From Cyclobacterium plantarum (lineage in GTDB: Bacteria; Bacteroidota; Bacteroidia; Cytophagales; Cyclobacteriaceae): a stretch of DNA of 64,000 nt. Of the stretch, positions 35,310 to 43,300 are shown piece after piece. The DNA lies in contig NZ_JAANYN010000007.1 in assembly GCF_011290685.1 (NCBI RefSeq), positions 1 to 64,000 of the forward strand, read 5' to 3'. The notes under the pieces are model-generated. The model worked only from the letters and a program-made list of their open reading frames with translations. It did no database searches and had not been told where the DNA came from. Within the stretch, counting starts at the first letter, position 1. Every line of letters starts with the position of its first letter. The position numbers and the translations under genes are program-made.

Positions 35310-36023
35310 ATGAAATTCTTCTTCACACTATTCATCATCCTGTTTTCAGTAGCGCAGCAACACGTTGCGGCCAGGCAGGTACGTGTTTTAAGTGAAAAAG
35401 TAACCTTCAATGGAAATGTAAATACTACCCAGCGGAAATCCCTTATTCTCCAAAATGATTCTAATGAAAGTGCCACCTACTTCTTGAGGTACTTGAGAGG
35501 AAATATTGGATCTTCTCAAAACATATTGATCTGCCTGGGGGATGAATGTTATGATCCCAGGGAGGATTTATCTCCCATCAGATTTACCCTGGCTCCAGGT
35601 GAAATATTTACGGATCTATATATTGAGTTTGAACTTGGGATAACAGCCACCAAAGGTACTTTCGATCTGCATTTCTTCAATGCGTCTAATATAAGAGATG
35701 CTTTCGTGATAGAAAGTGTTTATAATGTTACCGGAGCAAACCCTATAGACAATGTAAGCCATAAAGACGTGGATATGGGAAGCATTTATCCCAACCCTAG
35801 CGTTCGCACGGCACAACTTGATTACAAAATAAAAAATCCCAATGCCAAGGTCCGGGTAGTGATCAACAGTTTTATTGGCAATCCCATTTACGACTTCAAT
35901 TTAGACCCAAATCAGGAAACCCTGCTGATACCGGTAACTGATCTGAATCCCGGAACTTATTTTTATACCTTAATTGTCGACAATAAAAATATTGTCACCA
36001 AGAAACTCTACGTTAAAAGGTAA
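35310..36023 (+). CDS. Secreted protein with type IX secretion sorting domain
   Basis: The 237-residue protein has a signal peptide (about 1-20). A beta-rich middle (about 22-150) follows, with two cysteines in ICLGDECYDP. The C-terminal T9SS type A sorting domain (about 160-237) holds SIYPNPSVRTAQLDY, LIPVTDLNPGTYFYTLIV and KKLYVKR. Such domains send proteins across the outer membrane to the surface. The small N-terminal domain is unknown and resembles an immunoglobulin-like or pilin-chaperone-like beta sandwich. There is no partner gene next to it. Confidence 0.85.
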   Translation: MKFFFTLFIILFSVAQQHVAARQVRVLSEKVTFNGNVNTTQRKSLILQNDSNESATYFLRYLRGNIGSSQNILICLGDECYDPREDLSPIRFTLAPGEIFTDLYIEFELGITATKGTFDLHFFNASNIRDAFVIESVYNVTGANPIDNVSHKDVDMGSIYPNPSVRTAQLDYKIKNPNAKVRVVINSFIGNPIYDFNLDPNQETLLIPVTDLNPGTYFYTLIVDNKNIVTKKLYVKR

Positions 36024-36050
36024 GAATTGTCTATCACCGACAAACTGCCT

Positions 36051-36080
36051 TGATAACCAATTAATAATCCATTATATTTG
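36051..36080 (+). promoter_or_regulatory. Predicted promoter of bamD-rpoZ-coaBC
   Basis: TTG (36051-36053), 19-base spacer and TATATTTG (36073-36080) match the Bacteroidota consensus fully. Transcription would begin a few bases before the bamD start at 36089, giving an extremely short leader. Confidence 0.65.
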
Positions 36081-36088
36081 CAGGCCTA

Positions 36089-37015
36089 ATGATGAAAGCA
36101 CAAGCATATCTTATTATACTACTCGTTTCTTCCCTTTCTTTTGGTTGTGGCGAGTTTTACAAATTGGAAAAAAGCACCAACTGGGATGAGCTTTATGAAG
36201 CTGCCAACAGGTATTATGACCAAGGCGATTACAACAAGTCTATTATATTGTATGACAGGGTTTTACCGGTAATAAAAGGGAGTGGAAAAGCAGAATTGGC
36301 GGAATTCAATTACGCTTATGCCCATTTCCGTATGAAAAGGTATATAGAGTCTGCAGGCTATTTTAAAACATTTTTCGATACTTATAATCGTTCACCTTTA
36401 GCTGAGGAAGCGCTCTTTATGCATGCCTATTCCCTGTATCTGGACTCACCCGACTACAACCTGGATCAAAGAAGTTCAAGGGAAGCGGTTAATGCCATTC
36501 AGTTGTTCATGAACCGGTATCCGGAGTCGGATTCTTACGAAAGAGCGACTTCAATGATTGATGACCTTCAGAAAAGATTTGAGGAAAAAGCCTTTGAAGA
36601 GTCCAAAATGTATTATCGCTTAACTGATGGGCTATTCCCGGGTGAATTTTACCGGGCATGTATTGTTAATTTTCAAAACTTTGCCAAGTCATTTCCCGAT
36701 AGCAAATACAATGAAGAACTTGCCTTTAAATTGGTAGAAGTCAGTGCGGCTTATGCAGAAAGAAGTGTATTTGATAAAAAAGAAGAAAGACTCAACCAAT
36801 CCATTGATTTTGCACAAGACTTCAATCAAAAATACCCGGATAGCGGTTATGGAAAAAAAGTCAATAACCTCATGTCCGAAACCAAAACTGAATTGGAATC
36901 TCATTACCGTCTAAAGGAACAATACGAGGCCCGCTCTGCTGAAGCCCGTAAAATCAGGGAAGAAGAAGAAAGAAATCAAGCGGCCACTGAGGCATTAAGA
37001 AACGTAGAAAATTAA
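36089..37015 (+). CDS. bamD: Outer membrane assembly lipoprotein BamD
   Basis: The 308-residue lipoprotein has the lipobox SFGC with C20. Five TPR-like repeats follow (for example YEAANRYYDQGDYNKSIILYDRVL and FNYAYAHFRMKRYIESAGYF, given here as segments starting near 35 and 72). It is a core subunit of the BAM complex that inserts beta-barrel proteins. The charged C-terminal tail (KIREEEERNQ) extends beyond E. coli BamD (about 245 residues). rpoZ follows after 15 bases. Confidence 0.93.
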   Translation: MMKAQAYLIILLVSSLSFGCGEFYKLEKSTNWDELYEAANRYYDQGDYNKSIILYDRVLPVIKGSGKAELAEFNYAYAHFRMKRYIESAGYFKTFFDTYNRSPLAEEALFMHAYSLYLDSPDYNLDQRSSREAVNAIQLFMNRYPESDSYERATSMIDDLQKRFEEKAFEESKMYYRLTDGLFPGEFYRACIVNFQNFAKSFPDSKYNEELAFKLVEVSAAYAERSVFDKKEERLNQSIDFAQDFNQKYPDSGYGKKVNNLMSETKTELESHYRLKEQYEARSAEARKIREEEERNQAATEALRNVEN

Positions 37016-37030
37016 ACAAACAATCAAAAC

Positions 37031-37345
37031 ATGGCAGTTAATCCATCAATTATCACCAGGGACCTGGATAAAGTAGCCGAAAAATCAGGTAATCTTTACG
37101 AATCAATATTCGTGGTATCTCAAAGGGCAAAGCAAATCTCCTCTACCATGAAAGAAGAGTTAAACAACAAGCTCTCTGAGTTTGCTTCTACAGTAGATAA
37201 CCTGGAAGAGGTGTTTGAAAACAAGGAACAAATTGAAATTTCAAAATTCTATGAAAGAATGCCCAAGCCAAGCACCATGGCGATGGAGGAATTCATGGAG
37301 GACAAGGTTTTGTTCAGATATCCGGAAGAAGAAAGCGAATCTTAA
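37031..37345 (+). CDS. rpoZ: RNA polymerase omega subunit, Bacteroidota type
   Basis: The 104-residue protein carries the Rpb6/omega helical core in NLYESIFVVSQRAKQI (about 22-37) followed by an acidic C-terminal part ending in EEESES. It stabilises the beta-prime subunit. It is more diverged than proteobacterial omega, and the call depends partly on position: bamD-rpoZ-coaBC is a conserved order. In many bacteria rpoZ is also next to coaBC or gmk. The stop codon directly adjoins the coaBC ATG. Confidence 0.85.
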   Translation: MAVNPSIITRDLDKVAEKSGNLYESIFVVSQRAKQISSTMKEELNNKLSEFASTVDNLEEVFENKEQIEISKFYERMPKPSTMAMEEFMEDKVLFRYPEEESES

Positions 37346-38563
37346 ATGCCGCTATCAGGCAAAAATGTCTTAGTGGGCGTAACAGGTGGCATCGCAGCCT
37401 ATAAAGCTGCGGTGCTCATACGCTTGTTGATAAAATCCGGAGCAGAAGTCAAGGTCATTATGACGACTTCTGCTTTGGACTTTATCGGCCCCCTCACACT
37501 ATCGACATTATCCAAAAACCCCGTTTATATTGATTTTTTTAATAGAAGCACCGGGGAATGGACCAATCACGTGGAATTGGGAAATTGGGCAGACCTGATG
37601 ATTATTGCTCCTCTGTCAGCCAATACCCTGGCCAAAATGGCAAGTGGGCAAAGTGATAATTTACTGTGCTGCACCTACTTATCTTGCACTTGTCCGGTGC
37701 TTGTAGCACCAGCCATGGACCTGGACATGTACCGCCATGCTGCTGTTATAAAAAATCTGGACACTTTGCGAAGCTTTGGCAATAAAGTGATGGAAGCCAG
37801 CACTGGTGATCTGGCAAGTGGCTTGGTTGGACAGGGCAGAATGCCCGAGCCGGAGGAAATACTGGAGGAAGCAAAGCAGATTATTATTCCAAATACTCCA
37901 CTTAAAAATAAAAAAATCATGATTACTGCTGGCCCCACTCAGGAGGCCATAGATCCGGTGCGCTATATCAGCAACCACTCCAGTGGGAAAATGGGCATTT
38001 CCATAGCCCATGAGGCTGCTAAAAGAGGTGCCCAGGTCACGCTTATATTAGGGCCTACGGCGTTAAAACCTGAATTGTCCAGCATACGAACGGTGCATGT
38101 CAGCAGTGCACAAGACATGTTTGAGGCCGCAAAAACCCATCACAAACAAGCCGATGTGGCTATTTTTTCTGCAGCCGTGGCCGATTACCGTCCGGAAAAA
38201 CCTGCCACAGAGAAAATTAAAAAAGACCAACAGGTTTATGCCGTCTCACTTGTTAAAAACCCGGATATAGCCCAATATTTGGGGAAGCAAAAGCGAACTG
38301 AACAGTTCCATATTGGTTTTGCGCTGGAAACGGATGAAGGATCCGAAAGTGCCAAAAATAAATTGTTAAATAAAAATCTGGATTTTATCGTATTGAATAC
38401 CTTGCTTGACCCGGAAGCTGGCTTTCAAAAAGACACCAACAAAGCGACCCTGATTTTTAGAAATGATGAAGCAATAAAAACACCTGTTATGACCAAAGAA
38501 AAGTTGGCTAAAATAATTTTGAATCAATTAGAAACCCTAATTGGCACAACAGAAAACAAATAA
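37346..38563 (+). CDS. coaBC: Bifunctional phosphopantothenoylcysteine synthetase/decarboxylase
   Basis: Two steps of coenzyme A synthesis are combined in 405 residues. The N-terminal FMN decarboxylase (about 1-185) has VGVTGGIAAYKA, the catalytic His in WTNHVELGNW and the FMN-site APLSANTLAKMA. The C-terminal synthetase has GPTQEAIDPVRYISNHSSG and SAAVADYRP. It lies in the bamD operon. The next gene begins 46 bases after the stop when the later of two starts is used. Confidence 0.97.
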   Translation: MPLSGKNVLVGVTGGIAAYKAAVLIRLLIKSGAEVKVIMTTSALDFIGPLTLSTLSKNPVYIDFFNRSTGEWTNHVELGNWADLMIIAPLSANTLAKMASGQSDNLLCCTYLSCTCPVLVAPAMDLDMYRHAAVIKNLDTLRSFGNKVMEASTGDLASGLVGQGRMPEPEEILEEAKQIIIPNTPLKNKKIMITAGPTQEAIDPVRYISNHSSGKMGISIAHEAAKRGAQVTLILGPTALKPELSSIRTVHVSSAQDMFEAAKTHHKQADVAIFSAAVADYRPEKPATEKIKKDQQVYAVSLVKNPDIAQYLGKQKRTEQFHIGFALETDEGSESAKNKLLNKNLDFIVLNTLLDPEAGFQKDTNKATLIFRNDEAIKTPVMTKEKLAKIILNQLETLIGTTENK

Positions 38564-38609
38564 TAGCGTTTGTTATTGTAAATTTTCATCCATAAATAAC
38601 CTCAAGATT

Positions 38610-39521
38610 ATGGTGCGTTTCCTGGTCATTTGCTGTTTGCTTTTTTATTTTGTCGCTCCATTGAGGGTTACGGCACAACAACTGGATTTTACCGTAACCA
38701 TCAATAGTGAAAGAGCCAGAACCCAGGATCAGGATGTTTTTGACCAAATGAAGACCGCATTTGAGCAGTTTCTAAATAATAGGAGTTGGACAGACGACGA
38801 GTTTAAGCCTGAAGAAAGGATTAAAGGCAACCTATTGATTACCATCAATGACATGCCTCAGGTAGGATTGTTTTCGGCCACGGTACAAATTCAGACGGTA
38901 CGTCCCGTCTATGGTTCAAATTATGAAAGCCTGATGCTGAATTTTGCTGACAGGAACTGGACCTTTGAATATGTAGATTCCCAGCCTTTAGAATTCAATC
39001 AATATTCATTTCTAAATAACATCACTTCGCTTTTGGCTTATTACGCCTACATTGCCCTGGGGATTGACTATGACTCTTTTTCCCCAAGAGGTGGTGATCC
39101 ATTCTACGAAACGGCCAACAATATTGTAGCAAACGCCCAGCAATCTTCCAGACCCGGCTGGAATCAGAATACCTCCGATAAAAGAAATCGATATTGGCTA
39201 ACCAATGAATTGTACAATTCCCAGGTATTGGTTCCGGTAAGGGATGCTTATTATCTATATCATCGGCGGGGCCTGGACCTGCTCACCAGCAAACCAGAAG
39301 AAGGCTATAAAAACATCCTTGAAGCCATCAAAAATGTGGAAGAAGCCAACCGGGTACAACCTAACAGCATCCTCACAATTACTTTTATGGATGCTAAATC
39401 TGATGAGCTCTGTAAAATACTTAAAAATGCCCCACTGGAAATCAAACAGGAAGCCGTAGCCGCCTTGTTAAAGGTTGATCCGAACAATGCGAGAAAATAC
39501 AATGACATTTTAAAAGGATAA
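38610..39521 (+). CDS. DUF4835 family protein, PorD-like (type IX secretion associated)
   Basis: The ATG at 38610 gives a proper signal peptide (VRFLVICCLLFYFVAPLRVTAQ); a start at 38541 would overlap coaBC and bury it. The 303-residue protein is beta-rich first (QLDFTVTINSERARTQD) and helical in the last third. I recognise it as the DUF4835 family, which sits between coaBC and recN in many Bacteroidota and is annotated as PorD, a protein linked to type IX secretion. The exact molecular role is not established. The T9SS cargo encoded 2.6 kb upstream shows the system is in use. Confidence 0.8.
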   Translation: MVRFLVICCLLFYFVAPLRVTAQQLDFTVTINSERARTQDQDVFDQMKTAFEQFLNNRSWTDDEFKPEERIKGNLLITINDMPQVGLFSATVQIQTVRPVYGSNYESLMLNFADRNWTFEYVDSQPLEFNQYSFLNNITSLLAYYAYIALGIDYDSFSPRGGDPFYETANNIVANAQQSSRPGWNQNTSDKRNRYWLTNELYNSQVLVPVRDAYYLYHRRGLDLLTSKPEEGYKNILEAIKNVEEANRVQPNSILTITFMDAKSDELCKILKNAPLEIKQEAVAALLKVDPNNARKYNDILKG

Positions 39522-39535
39522 TCCTCTTTTTTGGT

Positions 39536-39543
39536 TAATTTTG
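39536..39543 (+). promoter_or_regulatory. Promoter-like box before recN
   Basis: TAATTTTG is an exact TAnnTTTG match, 26 bases before the recN ATG. No TTG lies at the proper distance upstream, so strength is uncertain. Confidence 0.35.
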
Positions 39544-39568
39544 ACACCCTGAATGAAACCAAAGCACC

Positions 39569-41221
39569 ATGTTAACCAACCTTAGCATCGCCAATTATGC
39601 TTTGATAGAAAAATTGGAAATGAAACCCTGCCCAGGCCTGAACATGATCACAGGAGAGACCGGTGCAGGTAAATCCATCATGTTGGGTGCTGTAGGCTTA
39701 TTGCTAGGTAACAGGGCAGATACTAAATCCCTATACAATGAGGAGAAAAAGTGTATCATAGAAGGTGTTTTTGAGGTGAAAAATTATGGGTTAAAACCAT
39801 TTTTCGAACAGGAAGAATTGGATTATGAAACTTTTTGTATCATCCGAAGGGAAATTTCTCCTTCCGGCAAATCAAGAGCCTTTATCAATGATACTCCAGT
39901 AAAACTGGAAACCTTAAAGGTTTTGGGAAAAACATTAATGGATATCCATTCCCAGCATGAAAATCTCCTGTTGGGAGCCTCCTCTTACCAATTGTCCCTG
40001 TTGGATGCTTTCGCCAAAACAAAAGAAGAAAAGACACGGTTTAAACGACTATTCCAGGACTATGTAGCCCTTCAGAAAAATGTGGGTGCCCTGGAAAAAG
40101 AAATGGTTAATCTTCAGCAAGAATCCGATTACAATCAATTTCAGCTGGAAGAACTCAGCTCCCTTAACCTGACTAGCGGAGAGCAGGAACAGCTGGAATC
40201 AGAAGAAGAAATCCTGAACCATGCCGAGGAAATCAAAGCAAAGGCACTGGAGGCTTTGGAGCTTCTGGACAATGAGCAAATGGGCGCCATGCAATTGCTG
40301 GGATCAGCAAAACAGCACTTCAATTTTCTCGGAAAATTTGGTAAAAACCTGGCAGATTTAGAACAGAGGTTTCAGAGTCTGATCATTGAATTGAAAGATA
40401 TCCTGCAAAGCCTGTCTGCTGAAGAACAGCATGTAGAAGTTGATGTCGAAAGGTCTGAATGGGTAAGGGAAAGGTTAAGTAAAATTTACCAGCTTCAAAA
40501 AAAACATGGTGTTCAATCCGATGAAGCATTGATTGAACTTACTTCCACTCTTGCCGACAAGGTTTTCAGGGCGGATCATTTGGAAGAAGAACTGTCCAAA
40601 AAACGAGCTGAGTTAAAAACGGCCGAGCAAGCACTGTATTCGGCCGGAGAGCAGTTGTCAAAAAAAAGAATGTCTGTATTTAAGGATTTCAGTAAAGAAA
40701 TTCAGCAGTTACTCGGTCAGCTCGGCATGGAAAATGCTAAAGTTGAGATCCTTAGAAAAGAGATTCCGGCAAATGAATCCGGGATAGACGAAATTGATAT
40801 TTTATTTTCGGCCAACAAGGGAATTCCTGCCCAACCTATCGGTCAGGTAGCTTCCGGTGGAGAATTTTCGAGGTTGATGTTTGCCATAAAATTTGTCATG
40901 GCAGACAAAATGGCTTTGCCTACTCTGATATTTGACGAAATCGATACAGGGGTGTCTGGAGAGGTTGCACTTCAAATGGTGCGAATGATGCAGAAAATTG
41001 CTGAAAACCACCAGGTTATCTGTATCAGCCATCTTGCTCAGGTTGCGGCCAAAGGTGAAAAACACTATTTCGTTTTCAAGGACAACAGTGCAAAAAGGAC
41101 TGTGAGCAAAATAAAGTTATTGAATGCTGAGGAAAGACTTCTTGAAATTGCCAAGATGATTTCCGGATCCAATCCTTCTGCCACAGCCTTCGAAAATGCC
41201 AAGGAGTTATTGAACAATTAG
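39569..41221 (+). CDS. recN: DNA repair ATPase RecN
   Basis: This is an SMC-like double-strand-break repair protein of 550 residues. Walker A GETGAGKS lies at 29-36, a signature ASGGEFSRLMFAIK near 428, and Walker B LIFDEIDTGVSG near 453-464. The middle third (about 150-380) is long coiled coil interrupted by a short hinge, as expected. It is the last gene of the rightward coaBC-DUF4835-recN group; fabI follows after 106 bases with its own AT-rich leader. Confidence 0.96.
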   Translation: MLTNLSIANYALIEKLEMKPCPGLNMITGETGAGKSIMLGAVGLLLGNRADTKSLYNEEKKCIIEGVFEVKNYGLKPFFEQEELDYETFCIIRREISPSGKSRAFINDTPVKLETLKVLGKTLMDIHSQHENLLLGASSYQLSLLDAFAKTKEEKTRFKRLFQDYVALQKNVGALEKEMVNLQQESDYNQFQLEELSSLNLTSGEQEQLESEEEILNHAEEIKAKALEALELLDNEQMGAMQLLGSAKQHFNFLGKFGKNLADLEQRFQSLIIELKDILQSLSAEEQHVEVDVERSEWVRERLSKIYQLQKKHGVQSDEALIELTSTLADKVFRADHLEEELSKKRAELKTAEQALYSAGEQLSKKRMSVFKDFSKEIQQLLGQLGMENAKVEILRKEIPANESGIDEIDILFSANKGIPAQPIGQVASGGEFSRLMFAIKFVMADKMALPTLIFDEIDTGVSGEVALQMVRMMQKIAENHQVICISHLAQVAAKGEKHYFVFKDNSAKRTVSKIKLLNAEERLLEIAKMISGSNPSATAFENAKELLNN

Positions 41222-41327
41222 ACAATAAGAATTAGTTACAAAAGCTTATTTTCCAAAAAGTTTTCATCATTATTAGCTAATTTTAAAGAATATTATTTAA
41301 TTTAAGTTAGAAAGTTAAAAGAAAAAT

Positions 41328-42149
41328 ATGTCTGAAAATCTATTAAAAGGTAAAAAAGGAATCATTACCGGGGCATTGGATGAAAATTCCATTGCCTGGC
41401 AAACAGCCTTGAAGGCCAAAGAACAAGGGGCGAAATTCGTCCTTACCAATGCTCCTATAGCAATGAGAATGGGAGCAATTAAAGAATTGGCAGCGGCTTG
41501 TGACACCATTATCATCCCAGCCGATGCCACTTCCGTGGAAGACATAGAAAAGCTTTATGATGAGGCTAAAGAATATTTGGGTGGGAATTTTGATTTCCTA
41601 CTGCATTCCATAGGCATGTCACCCAACGTAAGAAAAGGCAAGGCATATGGAGACCTGAATTACGACTGGGTACAAAAATCTTACGATGTCTCCGCCATTT
41701 CTTTTCATAAAATGTTGCAGGTGGCCGAACAGAAAGATATTTTAAATGAATGGGCCTCTGTGGTTGGCTTGAGCTATATAGCTGCCCAACGGGCTTTCCC
41801 ATTCTATTCAGACATGTCTGAAGCAAAGGCAATTTTGGAAAGCATCGCCAGAAACTACGGCCTGAGATATGGTAAACTCAAAAAAGTCAGGGTCAATACC
41901 GTTTCTCAATCGCCAACAAAAACAACTGCCGGATCAGGAATTGGGGGCTTTGATGACTTCTTTGATTTTGCAGATATCGCTTCACCACTTGGAAACGCTT
42001 CTGCTGAGGCATGTGCTGAGTATATTATTTCTTTGTTTTCAGATTTTACCAGAATGGTTACCATGCAGAACCTTTTCCATGATGGAGGATATTCTTCTTG
42101 TGGAATAACCCAGGAACTGATTGATATTTTTGTTGAAAAAAAGAAATAG
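41328..42149 (+). CDS. fabI: Enoyl-[acyl-carrier-protein] reductase
   Basis: The 273-residue SDR-like enzyme does the last reduction of each fatty-acid elongation cycle. Atypical SDR features of FabI are seen: GKKGIITGALDENSIAW (8-24), HSIGMSPN and the Y-x6-K pair in YSDMSEAK (about 160-167). It is the target of triclosan-type inhibitors in other bacteria. A TAATTTTA box at 41278-41285 may be its promoter. It ends 13 bases before a long bidirectional terminator shared with leuB. Confidence 0.96.
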   Translation: MSENLLKGKKGIITGALDENSIAWQTALKAKEQGAKFVLTNAPIAMRMGAIKELAAACDTIIIPADATSVEDIEKLYDEAKEYLGGNFDFLLHSIGMSPNVRKGKAYGDLNYDWVQKSYDVSAISFHKMLQVAEQKDILNEWASVVGLSYIAAQRAFPFYSDMSEAKAILESIARNYGLRYGKLKKVRVNTVSQSPTKTTAGSGIGGFDDFFDFADIASPLGNASAEACAEYIISLFSDFTRMVTMQNLFHDGGYSSCGITQELIDIFVEKKK

Positions 42150-42162
42150 AAACTACAATATG

Positions 42163-42221
42163 CCCAATAAAAAACGAAGCCCTCTTGCTCTGGAAACAAG
42201 AAGGCTTCGTTTTTTATTGGG
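42163..42221. terminator. Bidirectional terminator between fabI and leuB
   Basis: A 19-bp perfect stem (42163-42181 with 42203-42221) continues inward with five more pairs around a 9-base loop. Six A residues in the left arm and six T residues in the right arm supply a U-tract on either strand. It separates convergent fabI and leuB, which end 13 and 8 bases away. Confidence 0.92.
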
Positions 42222-42229
42222 ATTCTTTT

Positions 42230-43300
42230 CTATGACTTAGCGATTTGTGAGGCCAGCCAATCACCCACTTCAGAGGTCTTATAAGCTTTATCACCCTCAG
42301 CCAGATCTTCGGTCACAATCCCACTTTCCAGGGAAAGATTGACTGCATCAGAGATGGCTTTTGCTTCGTCCATAAGTCCAAAAGCATACTCAAACATCAT
42401 GGAGGCTGACAATACAGCAGCCAGGGGGTTGGCGATATCCTTTCCTGCTGCCTGGGGATAAGAACCATGTATGGGTTCAAAAAGCTTGGTTTTAATCCCT
42501 ATAGAAGCTGAAGGCATCAGTCCCATGGAGCCACTGATCACTGAAGCCTCATCAGTAAGGATGTCTCCAAACAAATTTTCCGTGATCAATACATCATAGG
42601 CTTTGGGCCACTGTACCAAACGCATGGCTACAGCATCCACAAATTCGTATTCAACCTTCACATCCGGATATTCCGGGGCAATACGCTGAACCGTTTCCCT
42701 CCACAGCCTGGATGTAGCCAACACATTTGCCTTGTCCACACAGGTTAGTAATTTTCTTCTTTTTTGGGCAAATTCAAAGCCCATGCGGGCCAGTCTTTCA
42801 ATTTCTTCTACAGAGTAAACGCATGTATCAAATGCTTTTGTACCCTGTTCGTTTCTTCCCCTTGGTTCACCAAAGTAAATACCTCCGGTCAGTTCTCTTA
42901 AAAAAACCAAGTCCGTTCCCTCTATTCTTTCTCTTTTCAGAGGAGATTTATGAAGCAATGAAGGAAAGGTAAAAGTGGGACGCACATTGGAAAATAAGCC
43001 CAACCTTTTCCTCATTTCCAACAGCCCCTGTTCTGGTCTAACCTTTGCACTTGGATCATTATCAAATTTGGGATCGCCAATGGCTCCAAAAAGCACTGCA
43101 TCGGACTGAAGACAAACCTGGTGGGTCTCTTCAGGATAAGGCTGGCCTACAGCATCTATTGCGGCAGCACCTGTAATGGCTTCCTTAAAAGTAATTTGAT
43201 GGTTGAATTTTTTTCCAATGGCCTCAACGACTTTTACCGCTTGAGCAATCACTTCAGGTCCTATTCCATCACCAGGCAATAGGGCTATATTCATTTCCAT
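42230..43300 (-). CDS. leuB: 3-isopropylmalate dehydrogenase
   Basis: LeuB oxidatively decarboxylates 3-isopropylmalate in leucine synthesis and, by the same chemistry, 3-methylmalate in the citramalate route to isoleucine. The start at 43300 (or 43294) puts NIALLPGDGIGPEV at the N terminus; an ATG at 43345 would add residues outside the family. In 356 residues there are RPEQGLLEMRKRLGLFSNVRP, ELTGGIYFGEPRG and the Mg-site DILTDEASV. It overlaps the end of cimA by 32 bases and is the last gene of the operon. Confidence 0.95.
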   Translation of the reverse strand: MEMNIALLPGDGIGPEVIAQAVKVVEAIGKKFNHQITFKEAITGAAAIDAVGQPYPEETHQVCLQSDAVLFGAIGDPKFDNDPSAKVRPEQGLLEMRKRLGLFSNVRPTFTFPSLLHKSPLKRERIEGTDLVFLRELTGGIYFGEPRGRNEQGTKAFDTCVYSVEEIERLARMGFEFAQKRRKLLTCVDKANVLATSRLWRETVQRIAPEYPDVKVEYEFVDAVAMRLVQWPKAYDVLITENLFGDILTDEASVISGSMGLMPSASIGIKTKLFEPIHGSYPQAAGKDIANPLAAVLSASMMFEYAFGLMDEAKAISDAVNLSLESGIVTEDLAEGDKAYKTSEVGDWLASQIAKS

